Assembly: GCA_018825305.1 (NCBI GenBank)
Contig: JAHJEO010000007.1
Span: 1 to 33,541 of the forward strand
Origin: Gammaproteobacteria bacterium
GTDB lineage: Bacteria > Pseudomonadota > Gammaproteobacteria > Burkholderiales > Rhodocyclaceae
Reading direction: 5' to 3'
Length of the DNA: 33,541 nt
Shown: positions 7,463-15,656 of the stretch, piece after piece
Position numbering within the stretch: the first letter of the stretch is position 1
Layout: each line of letters starts with the position of its first letter
The notes under the pieces: generated by a model
What the model was told of the DNA's origin: nothing
The model's input: only the letters and a program-made list of their open reading frames with translations
Database searches by the model: none
Position numbers and translations under genes: made by a program

Positions 7463-9304
7463 ATGTACGTTCGTCGGTGGTTACTTGGATTGTTGCTGGT
7501 TCCGGTTCTGGCTTCGGCGCAGAGCCAGTCGCCGCTACAGACACTCAAGGACGTCGCACAGAAGGCGGTGCTTGGCAATCCCGAAGTCCTGCAGCGCTGG
7601 CATGCCTACCAGGCGGCGGACGGCGAACGCGACGCGGCGTTTGGCGGCTACCTGCCCAAGCTGGACCTCACTGCCGGCCTCGGCAGCGAGAGCCGCGAAT
7701 CCCCGACGACGAAAAGCAACTATACCCTCAACTCCCAGGCGCTGACGCTGACGCAGATGCTATATGACGGCTTTGCCACGCGCAACGAAGTCATGCGGCT
7801 CGACCATGCCCGGCGGGTTCGCATGTTCGAGCTTTACGACGCCTCCGAAGCCGTCGCGCTGGAAGCGGCCCGCGCCTATTTCGATGTGCTGCGTTACCGC
7901 AAGCTCGTGGTGCTGGCCGAGGAAAACTACGTGCGGCATCGCTCGGTGTTCGAGCAGATCCAGCACAAGGTCAAGGCCGGCGTCGGCCGTGGCGTCGATC
8001 TGGAGCAGGCGGCGGGACGCCTGGCGCTGGCGGAATCCAACCTGCTGACGGAAACCTCCAACCTGCATGACGTCAGCGCCCGTTTTCAGCGCCTCGTCGG
8101 CGAAGGTCCGGCCAAGGAACTGGAAGAGCCGCTGCCCCTGTCGAAGGGCGTGCCGGCCGACATGGCCGCGGCGCAGCGGCAGGCTCAGCAGCGCAACCCG
8201 ACCCTGCAGGCGGCGGTCGAGAATGTCCGTGCCGCCGGTGCTGCGGCCGATGCGCGCAAGGCCGCCTACCAGCCCCGGCTCGACCTGCGGCTGCGCAGCG
8301 ATCGTGGCGACAACCTGAGCGGCATCGCCGGTCGGACCGCCGTCGATACCGCCGAAGTGGTGTTGAGCTGGAACCTGTTCAACGGCTTTTCCGATGTCGC
8401 GCGATCGCGCCAACATGCCGAGCAGGCCAATGTCGCCAAGGACATCCGCGACAAGGCCTGCCGCGACATCCGCCAGACCCTGTCCATCGCCTACAACGAC
8501 ACGCGCAAGCTCAACGAGCAGCTCAATTATCTCGACCAGCACCAGTTGTCGATCGAGAAGGCGCGCGATGCCTATCGCAAGCAGTTCGACATCGGCCAAC
8601 GCACGCTGCTCGACCTGCTCGACACCGAAAACGAACTGTTCCAGGCGCGCCGGGCCTATATCAACGCCGACCTCGACCTCGCGATCGCCTTTGGCCGCAC
8701 CCATGCCGGCATCGGCAACCTGCTGGAAGTCCTCGGCCTGTCTCGCGTCGCCAAGGAGCAATTGGCGGAACTGGCGGCATGGACGCCGGGCGCAGAAGCT
8801 GCCGAGCAGTGCCCGCCCGAGGGGCCGCAGCTCTATGTGGCGAACAAGACCGCACTTGACGCGCGCGCCCAGGAAATGCTGCGGGAGTCCGTTGCCGCGG
8901 CGGCCGTCGCGGCCAAGCCGGCTGCCGACGCCGGCCAGAGCGCCGCCGCCAGGACGCAGAAGGAAATCGCCGCAGCCCTGAAAGGGTGGATGACCGCCTG
9001 GGCGGGGCGCGACATCGAGGCCTACCTGGCCGCCTATGCCGAATCCTTCGTCCCTGCCGACGGCGTGACGCGTGCGACCTGGCTTGCCAAGCGCAAGGCG
9101 GTGCTGGGGCGTTCCGGCGACATCGCGCTCGATGTCGCCGATGTCGAGATCGTGCTGCAGGAGTCGGCGCAGCGGGCTACGACGCGCTTCTCGCAGCGCT
9201 ATCGCTCGGCGTCATACAGCGATGCGGTAAGCAAGACCCTCGAATGGCAACGCATCGACGGCCGCTGGCTGATCGTCGCCGAAACGGCCGCGTCGCTGCA
9301 CTAA
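7463..9304 (+). CDS. TolC/LapE-family outer-membrane channel with C-terminal NTF2-like domain
   Basis: 613 residues from the ATG at 7463, chosen because it follows GGAGG and begins a clean signal peptide (cleaved near ASA-QS, ~19). Residues ~25-430 are a TolC-type outer-membrane efflux protein with two OEP repeats, including the LLDLLDTENELFQARRAYI motif typical of the type I secretion TolC subfamily. That family normally stops near 430-460 residues. Here an Ala-rich linker (~440-498) leads to a second domain (~499-610) resembling SnoaL/NTF2-like folds of the Cds6 C-terminal kind, with W509, W513, Y521 and the FSQRY and WLIVAE motifs. The gene sits beside the adhesin, lapD and lapG, so it most likely forms the outer-membrane pore of the adhesin's type I secretion machine. 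The ABC and membrane-fusion partners are not in the window. What the NTF2-like part binds is unknown. Confidence 0.88.
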   Translation: MYVRRWLLGLLLVPVLASAQSQSPLQTLKDVAQKAVLGNPEVLQRWHAYQAADGERDAAFGGYLPKLDLTAGLGSESRESPTTKSNYTLNSQALTLTQMLYDGFATRNEVMRLDHARRVRMFELYDASEAVALEAARAYFDVLRYRKLVVLAEENYVRHRSVFEQIQHKVKAGVGRGVDLEQAAGRLALAESNLLTETSNLHDVSARFQRLVGEGPAKELEEPLPLSKGVPADMAAAQRQAQQRNPTLQAAVENVRAAGAAADARKAAYQPRLDLRLRSDRGDNLSGIAGRTAVDTAEVVLSWNLFNGFSDVARSRQHAEQANVAKDIRDKACRDIRQTLSIAYNDTRKLNEQLNYLDQHQLSIEKARDAYRKQFDIGQRTLLDLLDTENELFQARRAYINADLDLAIAFGRTHAGIGNLLEVLGLSRVAKEQLAELAAWTPGAEAAEQCPPEGPQLYVANKTALDARAQEMLRESVAAAAVAAKPAADAGQSAAARTQKEIAAALKGWMTAWAGRDIEAYLAAYAESFVPADGVTRATWLAKRKAVLGRSGDIALDVADVEIVLQESAQRATTRFSQRYRSASYSDAVSKTLEWQRIDGRWLIVAETAASLH

Positions 9305-9320
9305 GCCCGGGCCGGGCAGG

Positions 9321-9337
9321 GCCGCCCAAAGGGCGGC
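9321..9337 (+). terminator. Hairpin after the TolC gene, possible terminator
   Basis: GCCGCCC and GGGCGGC form a perfect 7-bp stem with an AAA loop, 16 bp past the TolC stop. No T-tract follows, so it may instead be a pausing or RNA-stabilising hairpin. The rest of the gap to 9435 shows no gene. Confidence 0.4.
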
Positions 9338-9435
9338 TGTGGCGGGCACTGTACTGAATCGTCCCACATGGCATCTTGCGCCTGCGATACCATGGCCATT
9401 ATTCCGTTTACATCTTCATGGTGCCGGGGGCTGCA

Positions 9436-10365
9436 ATGAAGCGACGCAAAGTCCTGCTGGTCGATGGCTCGGCCACCTTTCGTGAAATCTTCATGCAGGG
9501 CATGATCGAGCGCCGTTTCGAGCCAACCGTTGTCGCCTCGAGCGGCGAGGCGATGCGCGAACTTGCCGACCAGAGCTACGATTTGATCTGCAGCGCCATG
9601 CACCTGCCGGATATCGCAGGCACAGCATTGTGCGCGACGCTGCGGCGCGACCCGCGCTTTGCTGCCACGCCTTTCTTCCTGTTCACTGCCGACGCCGATG
9701 TCAATGTGCAGCAGCAGGTGCTGCCGGAAGGCGTGACCGAGGTATTCCATCGGAACGAAGTTGCCGAACTGTTCAATTTCATCGCCCACTACCCCTTCGA
9801 CGACCGCAACCTCAGTGGCCGCATCCTGCTGGTCGAGGACGATGCCGCGCTACGCGCGCTGGTGACGGGAATGCTGCAAAGGCATGGCCTGCAGGTCGTG
9901 CAGTGCACCGATGCCGATGCGGCCTGGCCCGTTTTCGAGCTTGGCAGTTTCGACCTGGTGATCACCGATGTAGTGCTGACCGGCCAGATGACCGGCCTGC
10001 AACTGGTTCGACGCATCCGCCGTTTCATGGGACCACGGGGGGAAACGCCGATTCTGGCAATGACGGGCTTCGAAGATGTTGCCCGGCGGCTGGAACTGTT
10101 CCGCTCCGGAATCAACGACTACATCGCCAAGCCGCTGCTCGAACAGGAATTCATGTCACGAGTCAATAACCTGTTGCTGGCGCGGCGCTCGGTGTGGACC
10201 GCGATAGCGCGTGATTGTGGCGGCCGCCTGCGCGACATCCGTGGCGAACTCGATGCGCTGCTGGCGAGTGGGTTGGCTCCGGCGCAGCGGCAGCACGCGC
10301 TATCCGCCAGCAATCTTGCCCAGGAACTGGAGCGGACCCTCGCCGAAAGCGAAGCGATGCCGTAG
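9436..10365 (+). CDS. Dual-receiver response regulator, first receiver degenerate
   Basis: 309 residues from the ATG at 9436, which follows a GGGGG stretch; in-frame TTG and ATG codons upstream give a less likely N-terminus. Receiver 1 (~5-118) has lost the phospho-acceptor: the aspartate position in YDLICSAM is A54, one acidic-pocket residue is G11, and the conserved lysine position is R106. Receiver 2 (~128-248) is intact, with E134-D135-D136, acceptor D178 in LVITDVV and K232 in IAKPL. The remaining ~60 residues look helical and have no recognisable DNA-binding or enzymatic domain. It may work by protein-protein contacts, with receiver 1 as a regulatory or dimerising pseudo-receiver. The partner kinase is not adjacent in the same direction; the hybrid kinase at 12056-15646 is a candidate. 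Confidence 0.85.
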   Translation: MKRRKVLLVDGSATFREIFMQGMIERRFEPTVVASSGEAMRELADQSYDLICSAMHLPDIAGTALCATLRRDPRFAATPFFLFTADADVNVQQQVLPEGVTEVFHRNEVAELFNFIAHYPFDDRNLSGRILLVEDDAALRALVTGMLQRHGLQVVQCTDADAAWPVFELGSFDLVITDVVLTGQMTGLQLVRRIRRFMGPRGETPILAMTGFEDVARRLELFRSGINDYIAKPLLEQEFMSRVNNLLLARRSVWTAIARDCGGRLRDIRGELDALLASGLAPAQRQHALSASNLAQELERTLAESEAMP

Positions 10366-10406
10366 TTGCCGGGCGCGGGGCAGGCCAGCCGATCGGCCGG
10401 CGGCAC

Positions 10407-10835
10407 TTACTGGGTCGGCTCGCCGGCCGGCGGGGGAGCGGCCGGCGCGGCCGCATCCGTCGCCGCCCCGGGCTTGGCCGGCTCGCGCAGCGAGGCCTTG
10501 AGCAGGTGGCCCGTCAGGCGTTTGCTGACTTCGTTGAATGCGCCGTCCGGCGCCAGATCCTGGCCGGCCTCGGCGAATTTCTTGTCCTTGATCTTCTGCA
10601 CGATGCCCGCCGCGACGCGGTGGAACTCGTCGTGTGCGGTGCGGATATCGTCGTGCACCGTACTCGGCATCAAACGGTAGCCCTCGTTGTTGAGCCACTT
10701 GCCGAACTGGCACTGGTCGTTGGCGCCGACCGTCGCGGCATCGAACGAGCCGCGGCCATTGAGAAAATCCTTGAAGCGCTTGCGCCAGGCGGCATGCGCC
10801 TCGATGGCCTGGTCGATTTCACTTTTCATTCCCAT
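10407..10835 (-). CDS. Stand-alone CZB (chemoreceptor zinc-binding) domain protein
   Basis: 142 residues. The zinc ligands of the CZB fold are all present: H14, C42 in the CQFGKWL motif, and H68 and H72 in HDEFH. The domain fills ~8-115 and is followed by a Pro/Ala-rich tail without predicted structure. CZB domains usually sit at the C-terminus of chemoreceptors or diguanylate cyclases and respond to zinc or, through the cysteine, to hypochlorous acid. Here the domain is a separate soluble protein with no signal peptide. The ATG at 10835 follows GGAGA at suitable spacing; a second ATG at 10829 is possible. It lies 49 bp downstream of the response regulator at 10885-12027 on the same strand, so it is probably the last gene of that signalling operon. 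Confidence 0.88.
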   Translation of the reverse strand: MGMKSEIDQAIEAHAAWRKRFKDFLNGRGSFDAATVGANDQCQFGKWLNNEGYRLMPSTVHDDIRTAHDEFHRVAAGIVQKIKDKKFAEAGQDLAPDGAFNEVSKRLTGHLLKASLREPAKPGAATDAAAPAAPPPAGEPTQ

Positions 10836-10884
10836 CGGGAGATCTCCGGTGGCTGGTGATGAGGGTGAGTAATGTTATGCGAGC

Positions 10885-12027
10885 TCAGGGTTTTGCGCCA
10901 TCGACGGCGGCGATGTCCTTCAGTTCGGCGATGATGGACGACAGCCGGTCCTGCAAATCCAGTTCCGCCGACTGCGCGTCGAGGATGCGGTTGAGGCCGG
11001 CCCTGACAATCTCGGCCATCAGATCCTCCTGCGCTTCCGACAGTGCCACCGACACATAGGCTTGCTCCATCTGTCCGGTGAAGGCGTCGACGGCCAGTTG
11101 CGTGGCGATGCGGCTCTGGCGTTGCCCGGTGTCGATCTCGCCGAGGGTGGCGATGATGCTGTCGATGACGCGGCCGATGGCCGTGCTGCGCTTCTGCGCG
11201 GAGATGGTTGCATCGATGGCGGCGGCCCGCACCTCGGCACTTTCGGCCAGCACCGCCAGGTGATCGCGCAGGCGGCCGCAGCGGTCGGGGTCAGCCAGCG
11301 GCATGTCCTTGACCATCAGCGTGACCCGCGGGTAATTGACGGCCAGCCGCGACTGGAACTGGACGATGCGCTCCATGCCCGCCATGTGGCCGATCACCGA
11401 GGTTTCGAGCGGGCTGGCCGTGCCCTGGGCGGTGCGCGTCAGGGTGCCGGCGGTGGCGCGAATCTGGACGATGCCCTGCAGGCCGTAATAGCCGAGGCCG
11501 GCCAGCGCCGCATCGGCCAGCGCGGTCTGGTCGCCGCAGCCGTTGAAGGACTGCAGCGACTGCAGCAGCGCGCCCATTTCGCTCATGCTGGTCATGGCCG
11601 TCATGGCCGTCTGGCTGGCGCTGCTGGCCCTGTCGCCGAGGCTGCGGCGTTCGTCGGTGATCCGCAGCAGGCGGACGATCTTGGCCAGCAGTTCCTTCTG
11701 TTCGAAGGGCTTGACGACATAGTCGTCGCCGCCGGACTCGTAGCCCTTGATCCTGTCCTCGATGCCGTCGTGGCCGGAAACGAAGATGACCGGGACATCG
11801 GCGCCGCCTTCCGCCTGGCGCAGCTTGCGGCAGACTTCGTAGCCGTCGATGTCCGGCAGTTCGACGTCGAGCAGGATCAGGTCGGGTCGTTCGGCATCGG
11901 CAATCATCAGCGCATCGCGGCCATTCTCGACCAGTTGCAGCTGGTAGTTGCCGCCGAGTGCCGCGTCGAACAGTTCGCGGGTGAAGGCATCGTCATCGAC
12001 TACCAGGATTTTCGTTCCATCGCTCAT
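10885..12027 (-). CDS. Response regulator with unrecognised helical output domain
   Basis: 380 residues starting MSDGTKILVVDDD; the open frame continues upstream into the hybrid-kinase gene, but the receiver begins right after this methionine. The receiver (~5-122) is intact: D11-D13, acceptor D54 in LILLDVELPDIDGYEV, and K106 in VVKPF. Residues ~140-375 form a mostly helical region with no familiar DNA-binding, GGDEF or phosphatase motif. It carries no HTH that I can see. The gene lies 28 bp downstream of the hybrid kinase and 49 bp upstream of the CZB gene, all leftward, so it is the likely phosphotransfer target of the kinase's HPt domain. The role of its C-terminal half is unknown. Confidence 0.83.
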   Translation of the reverse strand: MSDGTKILVVDDDAFTRELFDAALGGNYQLQLVENGRDALMIADAERPDLILLDVELPDIDGYEVCRKLRQAEGGADVPVIFVSGHDGIEDRIKGYESGGDDYVVKPFEQKELLAKIVRLLRITDERRSLGDRASSASQTAMTAMTSMSEMGALLQSLQSFNGCGDQTALADAALAGLGYYGLQGIVQIRATAGTLTRTAQGTASPLETSVIGHMAGMERIVQFQSRLAVNYPRVTLMVKDMPLADPDRCGRLRDHLAVLAESAEVRAAAIDATISAQKRSTAIGRVIDSIIATLGEIDTGQRQSRIATQLAVDAFTGQMEQAYVSVALSEAQEDLMAEIVRAGLNRILDAQSAELDLQDRLSSIIAELKDIAAVDGAKP

Positions 12028-12055
12028 GGCTATGGTTTCTCTTGTCGGCTGTCGT

Positions 12056-15000
12056 TCAGTCCTGCTCGCCCAGATAGGCTTCGATTTCGGGGGCGGCAGC
12101 GGAAAAATGCCACGCCACAGCCGCAACATGGGGAGCGCAGGCGACCCGGTCGCCTGCCTTGCCGGCCGTCTCAAGCGCGGCACAGGCGTCGGCGAGGGCA
12201 TCGGCGCCGATGGCGCGGGCGGACGACTTGAACTTGTGGCCAAGGGCGCCCAGGCCGCCCGCATCGCCCCTGGCTGCGGCGGCGCTGATCTCGTCCAGCA
12301 GCGTGCGCGCCGATGTCACGAACTTGCCGAGGATGCGTGCATGAACTGCCCGGTTCGGGCCGATCAGGTCGTTGAGCCGGTCGAGGTTGACCGTGCGCGG
12401 CGCCGGCGCATCGGCGCCCGGCATCGCTGCCGTGACCGCCAGAGCCTGCGTGGCCTGCGCGGCCTGCGGCGATGGCGCGGCTGCCGCGGGTGCATCGGCC
12501 GGCTCCGGCCCGGGCACGGACCCCGGGCTGACCCAGCGGCCAATGGCGCGGGCGAGATCGCCGAGCACCGTGGGTTTCCCTATGACATCGTTCATGCCGG
12601 CATCATGGCAGCGCTGGACGTCGCGGGCAAGGACATTGGCGGTGAAGGCGATGATAGGCAGGCCGTCGGCTGGTGTCGCGTCGCCCGTGGCGACTCTGCG
12701 GCGTTCCTGTTCGCGCACCGCCCGCGCCAGGGCATAGCCGTCCATCTCCGGCATGTGGCAGTCGGTAAGCAACAGGGCATAGCTTTCCTGTTCCAGTCGC
12801 GCCAAAGCCTGGCGGCCGTCGCCGACGATGTCGGCGGCGTAACCCAGCTGGGCCAGCTGGCGGGCGATCAGCTCCTGATTGGTTTCGTTATCCTCGGCGA
12901 CCAGTATCCGGCCATGGCCGAGCGGTGCGGCGGGCAGGGCGGTAGCGGCCGCCGAAAAAGTCGGCGCTGGCGGCACGGCGTCCGGAGCGTGCTCGGCAGC
13001 TGGCGCCAGCAGGAACGGCAGCCGCACGATGAATATCGAGCCCTCGCCCGGCGTGCTCGAGACATCGATGTCGCCGCCGATCATGCCCACCAGGCGCGAG
13101 CAGATCGACAGGCCGAGGCCGGAGCCGCCGTAGCGGCGGGTGGTGGCGCTGTCCGCCTGGGAGAAGGGCTGGAACAGGCGGGAGATGGTTTCCTCGCTCA
13201 TGCCGATGCCGTTGTCCTCGATGATGAAGCGCACGATGCAGGGGCTGGCGACGTCGGACGAATCGAGGAAGGCGCGCAGGCTGACGCGGCCGCGACCGCC
13301 ATTGGCGGCTACGCCGGCGGTGAACTTGACGGCATTGCCGGCGATGTTGAACAGGATCTGCCGCAGACGCACCGGATCGCCGATCAGATGGTCGGGGACG
13401 ACCGAAGAGATGTTGGCATAGAAGCTGATGCCCTTCTTCAGCGCTGCCGGCGTCAGGATGTCGATGACCGACTGGACGACGGCCCGCAGTGACAGCGGAG
13501 TGGCCTCGATCTGCAGCTTGCCGGCCTCGATGCGGGAGAAGTCGAGGATTTCGTTGATGATGGTGAGCAGCGAATCGCCCGACTCGCGCACGGTCCTGAC
13601 CATCTTGCGCTGGTCGGGTGTCAGGGCAGTGGATTCGAGCAGTTCGGCCATGCCGATGATGCCGTACATCGGCGTGCGGATCTCGTGGCTCATGGTGGCG
13701 AGGAAGGCGCTCTTGGCCTCGTTGGCGGCGTCGGCGGCTTCCTTGGCGCGGCGCAGCTCCGTCTCGGCCCGCTTGCGTTGCGTGATGTCGTTGAAGGTCG
13801 CCACCGCGCCGCGGCCGAAGGGCAGCGTGCTCCAGAAAATCTCGATCACGCGGCCATCGGCAAAGGTGCGCTCGGCGCGCCGCGACGTCGGCTGCTCGAA
13901 TACCGCCGTGCGAACGCGCACCTGCTCCTCGGGGTCGCCGGGGCCGTAGTCGCCGCGCAGCGCCTGAAAGCGGACCAGGGCCGGCATGGTCAGCTTGCGG
14001 TTCTGCAATTCCGGCGGCAGGTCCATCAGCTCGAAATAGCGGCGGTTGCTGGTGACCACGTTGAGCTTGCTGTCGACCATGAGGATGCCCTGGCGGATGG
14101 TTTCCAGCGTGGTGTGCAGCACGTCGATCTTGCGCGCCAGCTCGTGCTGCGAGCCGCGCAATTCGGTGATGTCCTCGTGGGCGATGACGACCCGGCGCTC
14201 GCCGTCGTTCTTGAACGAGGTGGCGCTCAGCAGCATCCAGCACTGGCTGCCGGGCCGGTGGCAGGGGTATTCGGCGTAGAAGGAATCGTCGCGGCCGGCC
14301 AGCACCCGCCGCAGCGCCCGTGCGACCAGGTGGCCTTCGTGGTCGGGTCCGTTGCGGGTGGCCTCGCTGCTGGCGAGGTAGTCTTCGCCGATGCCGCCGT
14401 TTTCGTCGTAGAGGCCGCTCACGGCCGCGTGCTGGCGCCATGCGGCATTGGCGTGGATGATTGTGCCGTGGTTGTCGAGCACGCAGATGCTGGCAGTCAG
14501 CGCGTCCAGGGTGTTCTGGATGAAGCGCTGCATTTGCTCGATTTCGGTGCGCGCGTCCACCATCGCAGTGATGTCATGCACGATGCCGATAAAACGCCGG
14601 ACGCCATCGGAACTGGCCTCGCTGACGGCCAGCTCGATCGGGAAGCAGGTGCCATCCTTGCGCTGCGCCGTCAGCTCGCGGCGGAAACCGATGACCCTTC
14701 TTTCGCCGGTTTCGCTATGCGCCGCCAGGTAACCGTCATGGCGGCTGCGATCCGGTTCCGGCATCAGCATGCTGACGTTGTGGCCGATCAGCTCGTCGCG
14801 GTCATGGCCGAAGATGGCCGTGGCGGCGGCGTTCGCGCTTTCGATGATGCCCTGCGGCGTGATGACGATGATGGCGTCGGCGGTCGAGTCGATCACCGCA
14901 CGCAGGTAATTTTCGCTGCTAACGAGCCGGCTTTCCGCCTGGCTGCGGCGTGCCTCTTCGCGCCGCAGTGAGCGGGAGATGAGGCGGTCCACGACAACGG

Positions 15001-15646
15001 TGACCAGCATTACCAGCAGGATGAAGCCACCGAACAGCCACCAAGCCCAGACGATGCGTTGTTCCAGCAGGTTTTCGGCCTCGGTCGTGAATTGACTGGC
15101 GCGGCCGTTGGCGAAATCGGTGATGCCCCGGGTAAGGGCGATCGTTCGCACGAAGATGTCATTGCCGGCCGTGGTCACCAGGTGAGCGGCCTTGTCGGAA
15201 TCGCCGGCGCGGGCATGGCCGAAGATGCGGGCGCGCAGTGCTTGCCATTCGGCCAGCAGCGCGGCCGCCCGGGCCGGCTCGTCGGGGTCGCCGAGGTAGC
15301 GGCTGTCGATCATGCCCAGGTGTTGTGCTGCTGCCGCCGCCAGGGTGTCCGCCTGTCGCTCGATGCGATCGATGTCGGCCCGCTCCCTTGCGGCGGCGAT
15401 CAGCAACATTTCCAGGCGCATCTGCAGCAGTTCTTCGCGCAGGTCCGCTGCGGCCTGAACGACGGTGAAGGGATGGCGGAACAGGTCGTGGGTGATTTCC
15501 TGCTGTCGCTCCATGGATTCGATGGCGCGCCAGCCGAGAAGTCCGCTCGCCAGCACGATGGCCGCGCACCCGATCCAGATCCAGCGGGCGATTCTGGCCC
15601 GGGTCGGTACGGTGGCGTTGCGGGCTGTGGTGTCGGTCGTGCTCAT
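12056..15646 (-). CDS. Hybrid sensor histidine kinase (TM-sensor-TM, three PAS, HisKA, HATPase, REC, HPt)
   Basis: 1,196 residues from the ATG at 15646, 10 bp after the previous gene's stop; an in-frame ATG at 15691 would overlap that gene and add 15 residues. Order: membrane helix (~20-40), helical extracytoplasmic sensor (~41-198), second helix (~199-220), PAS (~242-362), two further PAS-like segments (~372-495 and ~505-622), HisKA with H654 in MSHEIRTPM, HATPase with N771, DNGIG (811-815) and GSGLGL (841-846), receiver with D962 and K1024, and a C-terminal HPt domain with H1137 in [10 protein letters not shown]. All catalytic residues of an ArcB/BarA-type phosphorelay are present. The kinase follows the globin-GGDEF-EAL gene and precedes a response regulator and CZB gene, suggesting one signalling operon. 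The Pro/Ala linker ~885-912 before the receiver contains dispersed repeat copy B. The signal sensed is not known. Confidence 0.92.
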   Translation of the reverse strand: MSTTDTTARNATVPTRARIARWIWIGCAAIVLASGLLGWRAIESMERQQEITHDLFRHPFTVVQAAADLREELLQMRLEMLLIAAARERADIDRIERQADTLAAAAAQHLGMIDSRYLGDPDEPARAAALLAEWQALRARIFGHARAGDSDKAAHLVTTAGNDIFVRTIALTRGITDFANGRASQFTTEAENLLEQRIVWAWWLFGGFILLVMLVTVVVDRLISRSLRREEARRSQAESRLVSSENYLRAVIDSTADAIIVITPQGIIESANAAATAIFGHDRDELIGHNVSMLMPEPDRSRHDGYLAAHSETGERRVIGFRRELTAQRKDGTCFPIELAVSEASSDGVRRFIGIVHDITAMVDARTEIEQMQRFIQNTLDALTASICVLDNHGTIIHANAAWRQHAAVSGLYDENGGIGEDYLASSEATRNGPDHEGHLVARALRRVLAGRDDSFYAEYPCHRPGSQCWMLLSATSFKNDGERRVVIAHEDITELRGSQHELARKIDVLHTTLETIRQGILMVDSKLNVVTSNRRYFELMDLPPELQNRKLTMPALVRFQALRGDYGPGDPEEQVRVRTAVFEQPTSRRAERTFADGRVIEIFWSTLPFGRGAVATFNDITQRKRAETELRRAKEAADAANEAKSAFLATMSHEIRTPMYGIIGMAELLESTALTPDQRKMVRTVRESGDSLLTIINEILDFSRIEAGKLQIEATPLSLRAVVQSVIDILTPAALKKGISFYANISSVVPDHLIGDPVRLRQILFNIAGNAVKFTAGVAANGGRGRVSLRAFLDSSDVASPCIVRFIIEDNGIGMSEETISRLFQPFSQADSATTRRYGGSGLGLSICSRLVGMIGGDIDVSSTPGEGSIFIVRLPFLLAPAAEHAPDAVPPAPTFSAAATALPAAPLGHGRILVAEDNETNQELIARQLAQLGYAADIVGDGRQALARLEQESYALLLTDCHMPEMDGYALARAVREQERRRVATGDATPADGLPIIAFTANVLARDVQRCHDAGMNDVIGKPTVLGDLARAIGRWVSPGSVPGPEPADAPAAAAPSPQAAQATQALAVTAAMPGADAPAPRTVNLDRLNDLIGPNRAVHARILGKFVTSARTLLDEISAAAARGDAGGLGALGHKFKSSARAIGADALADACAALETAGKAGDRVACAPHVAAVAWHFSAAAPEIEAYLGEQD
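12955..12980. repeat. Copy B of the 26-bp dispersed repeat core, inside the hybrid kinase linker
   Basis: It matches copy A (4668-4693) at 25 of 26 bases. It falls in the Pro/Ala linker between the ATPase and receiver domains (protein ~890-905, reading PAPTF on the coding strand), where extra sequence is tolerated. Confidence 0.65.
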
Positions 15647-15656
15647 GGGGACGTGG

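Noticed and set aside
10366-10406. GCCGATCGGC palindrome between the convergent regulator and CZB genes
   Set aside because: The stem is short, without T-tract, and such palindromes are common by chance in this GC-rich DNA.
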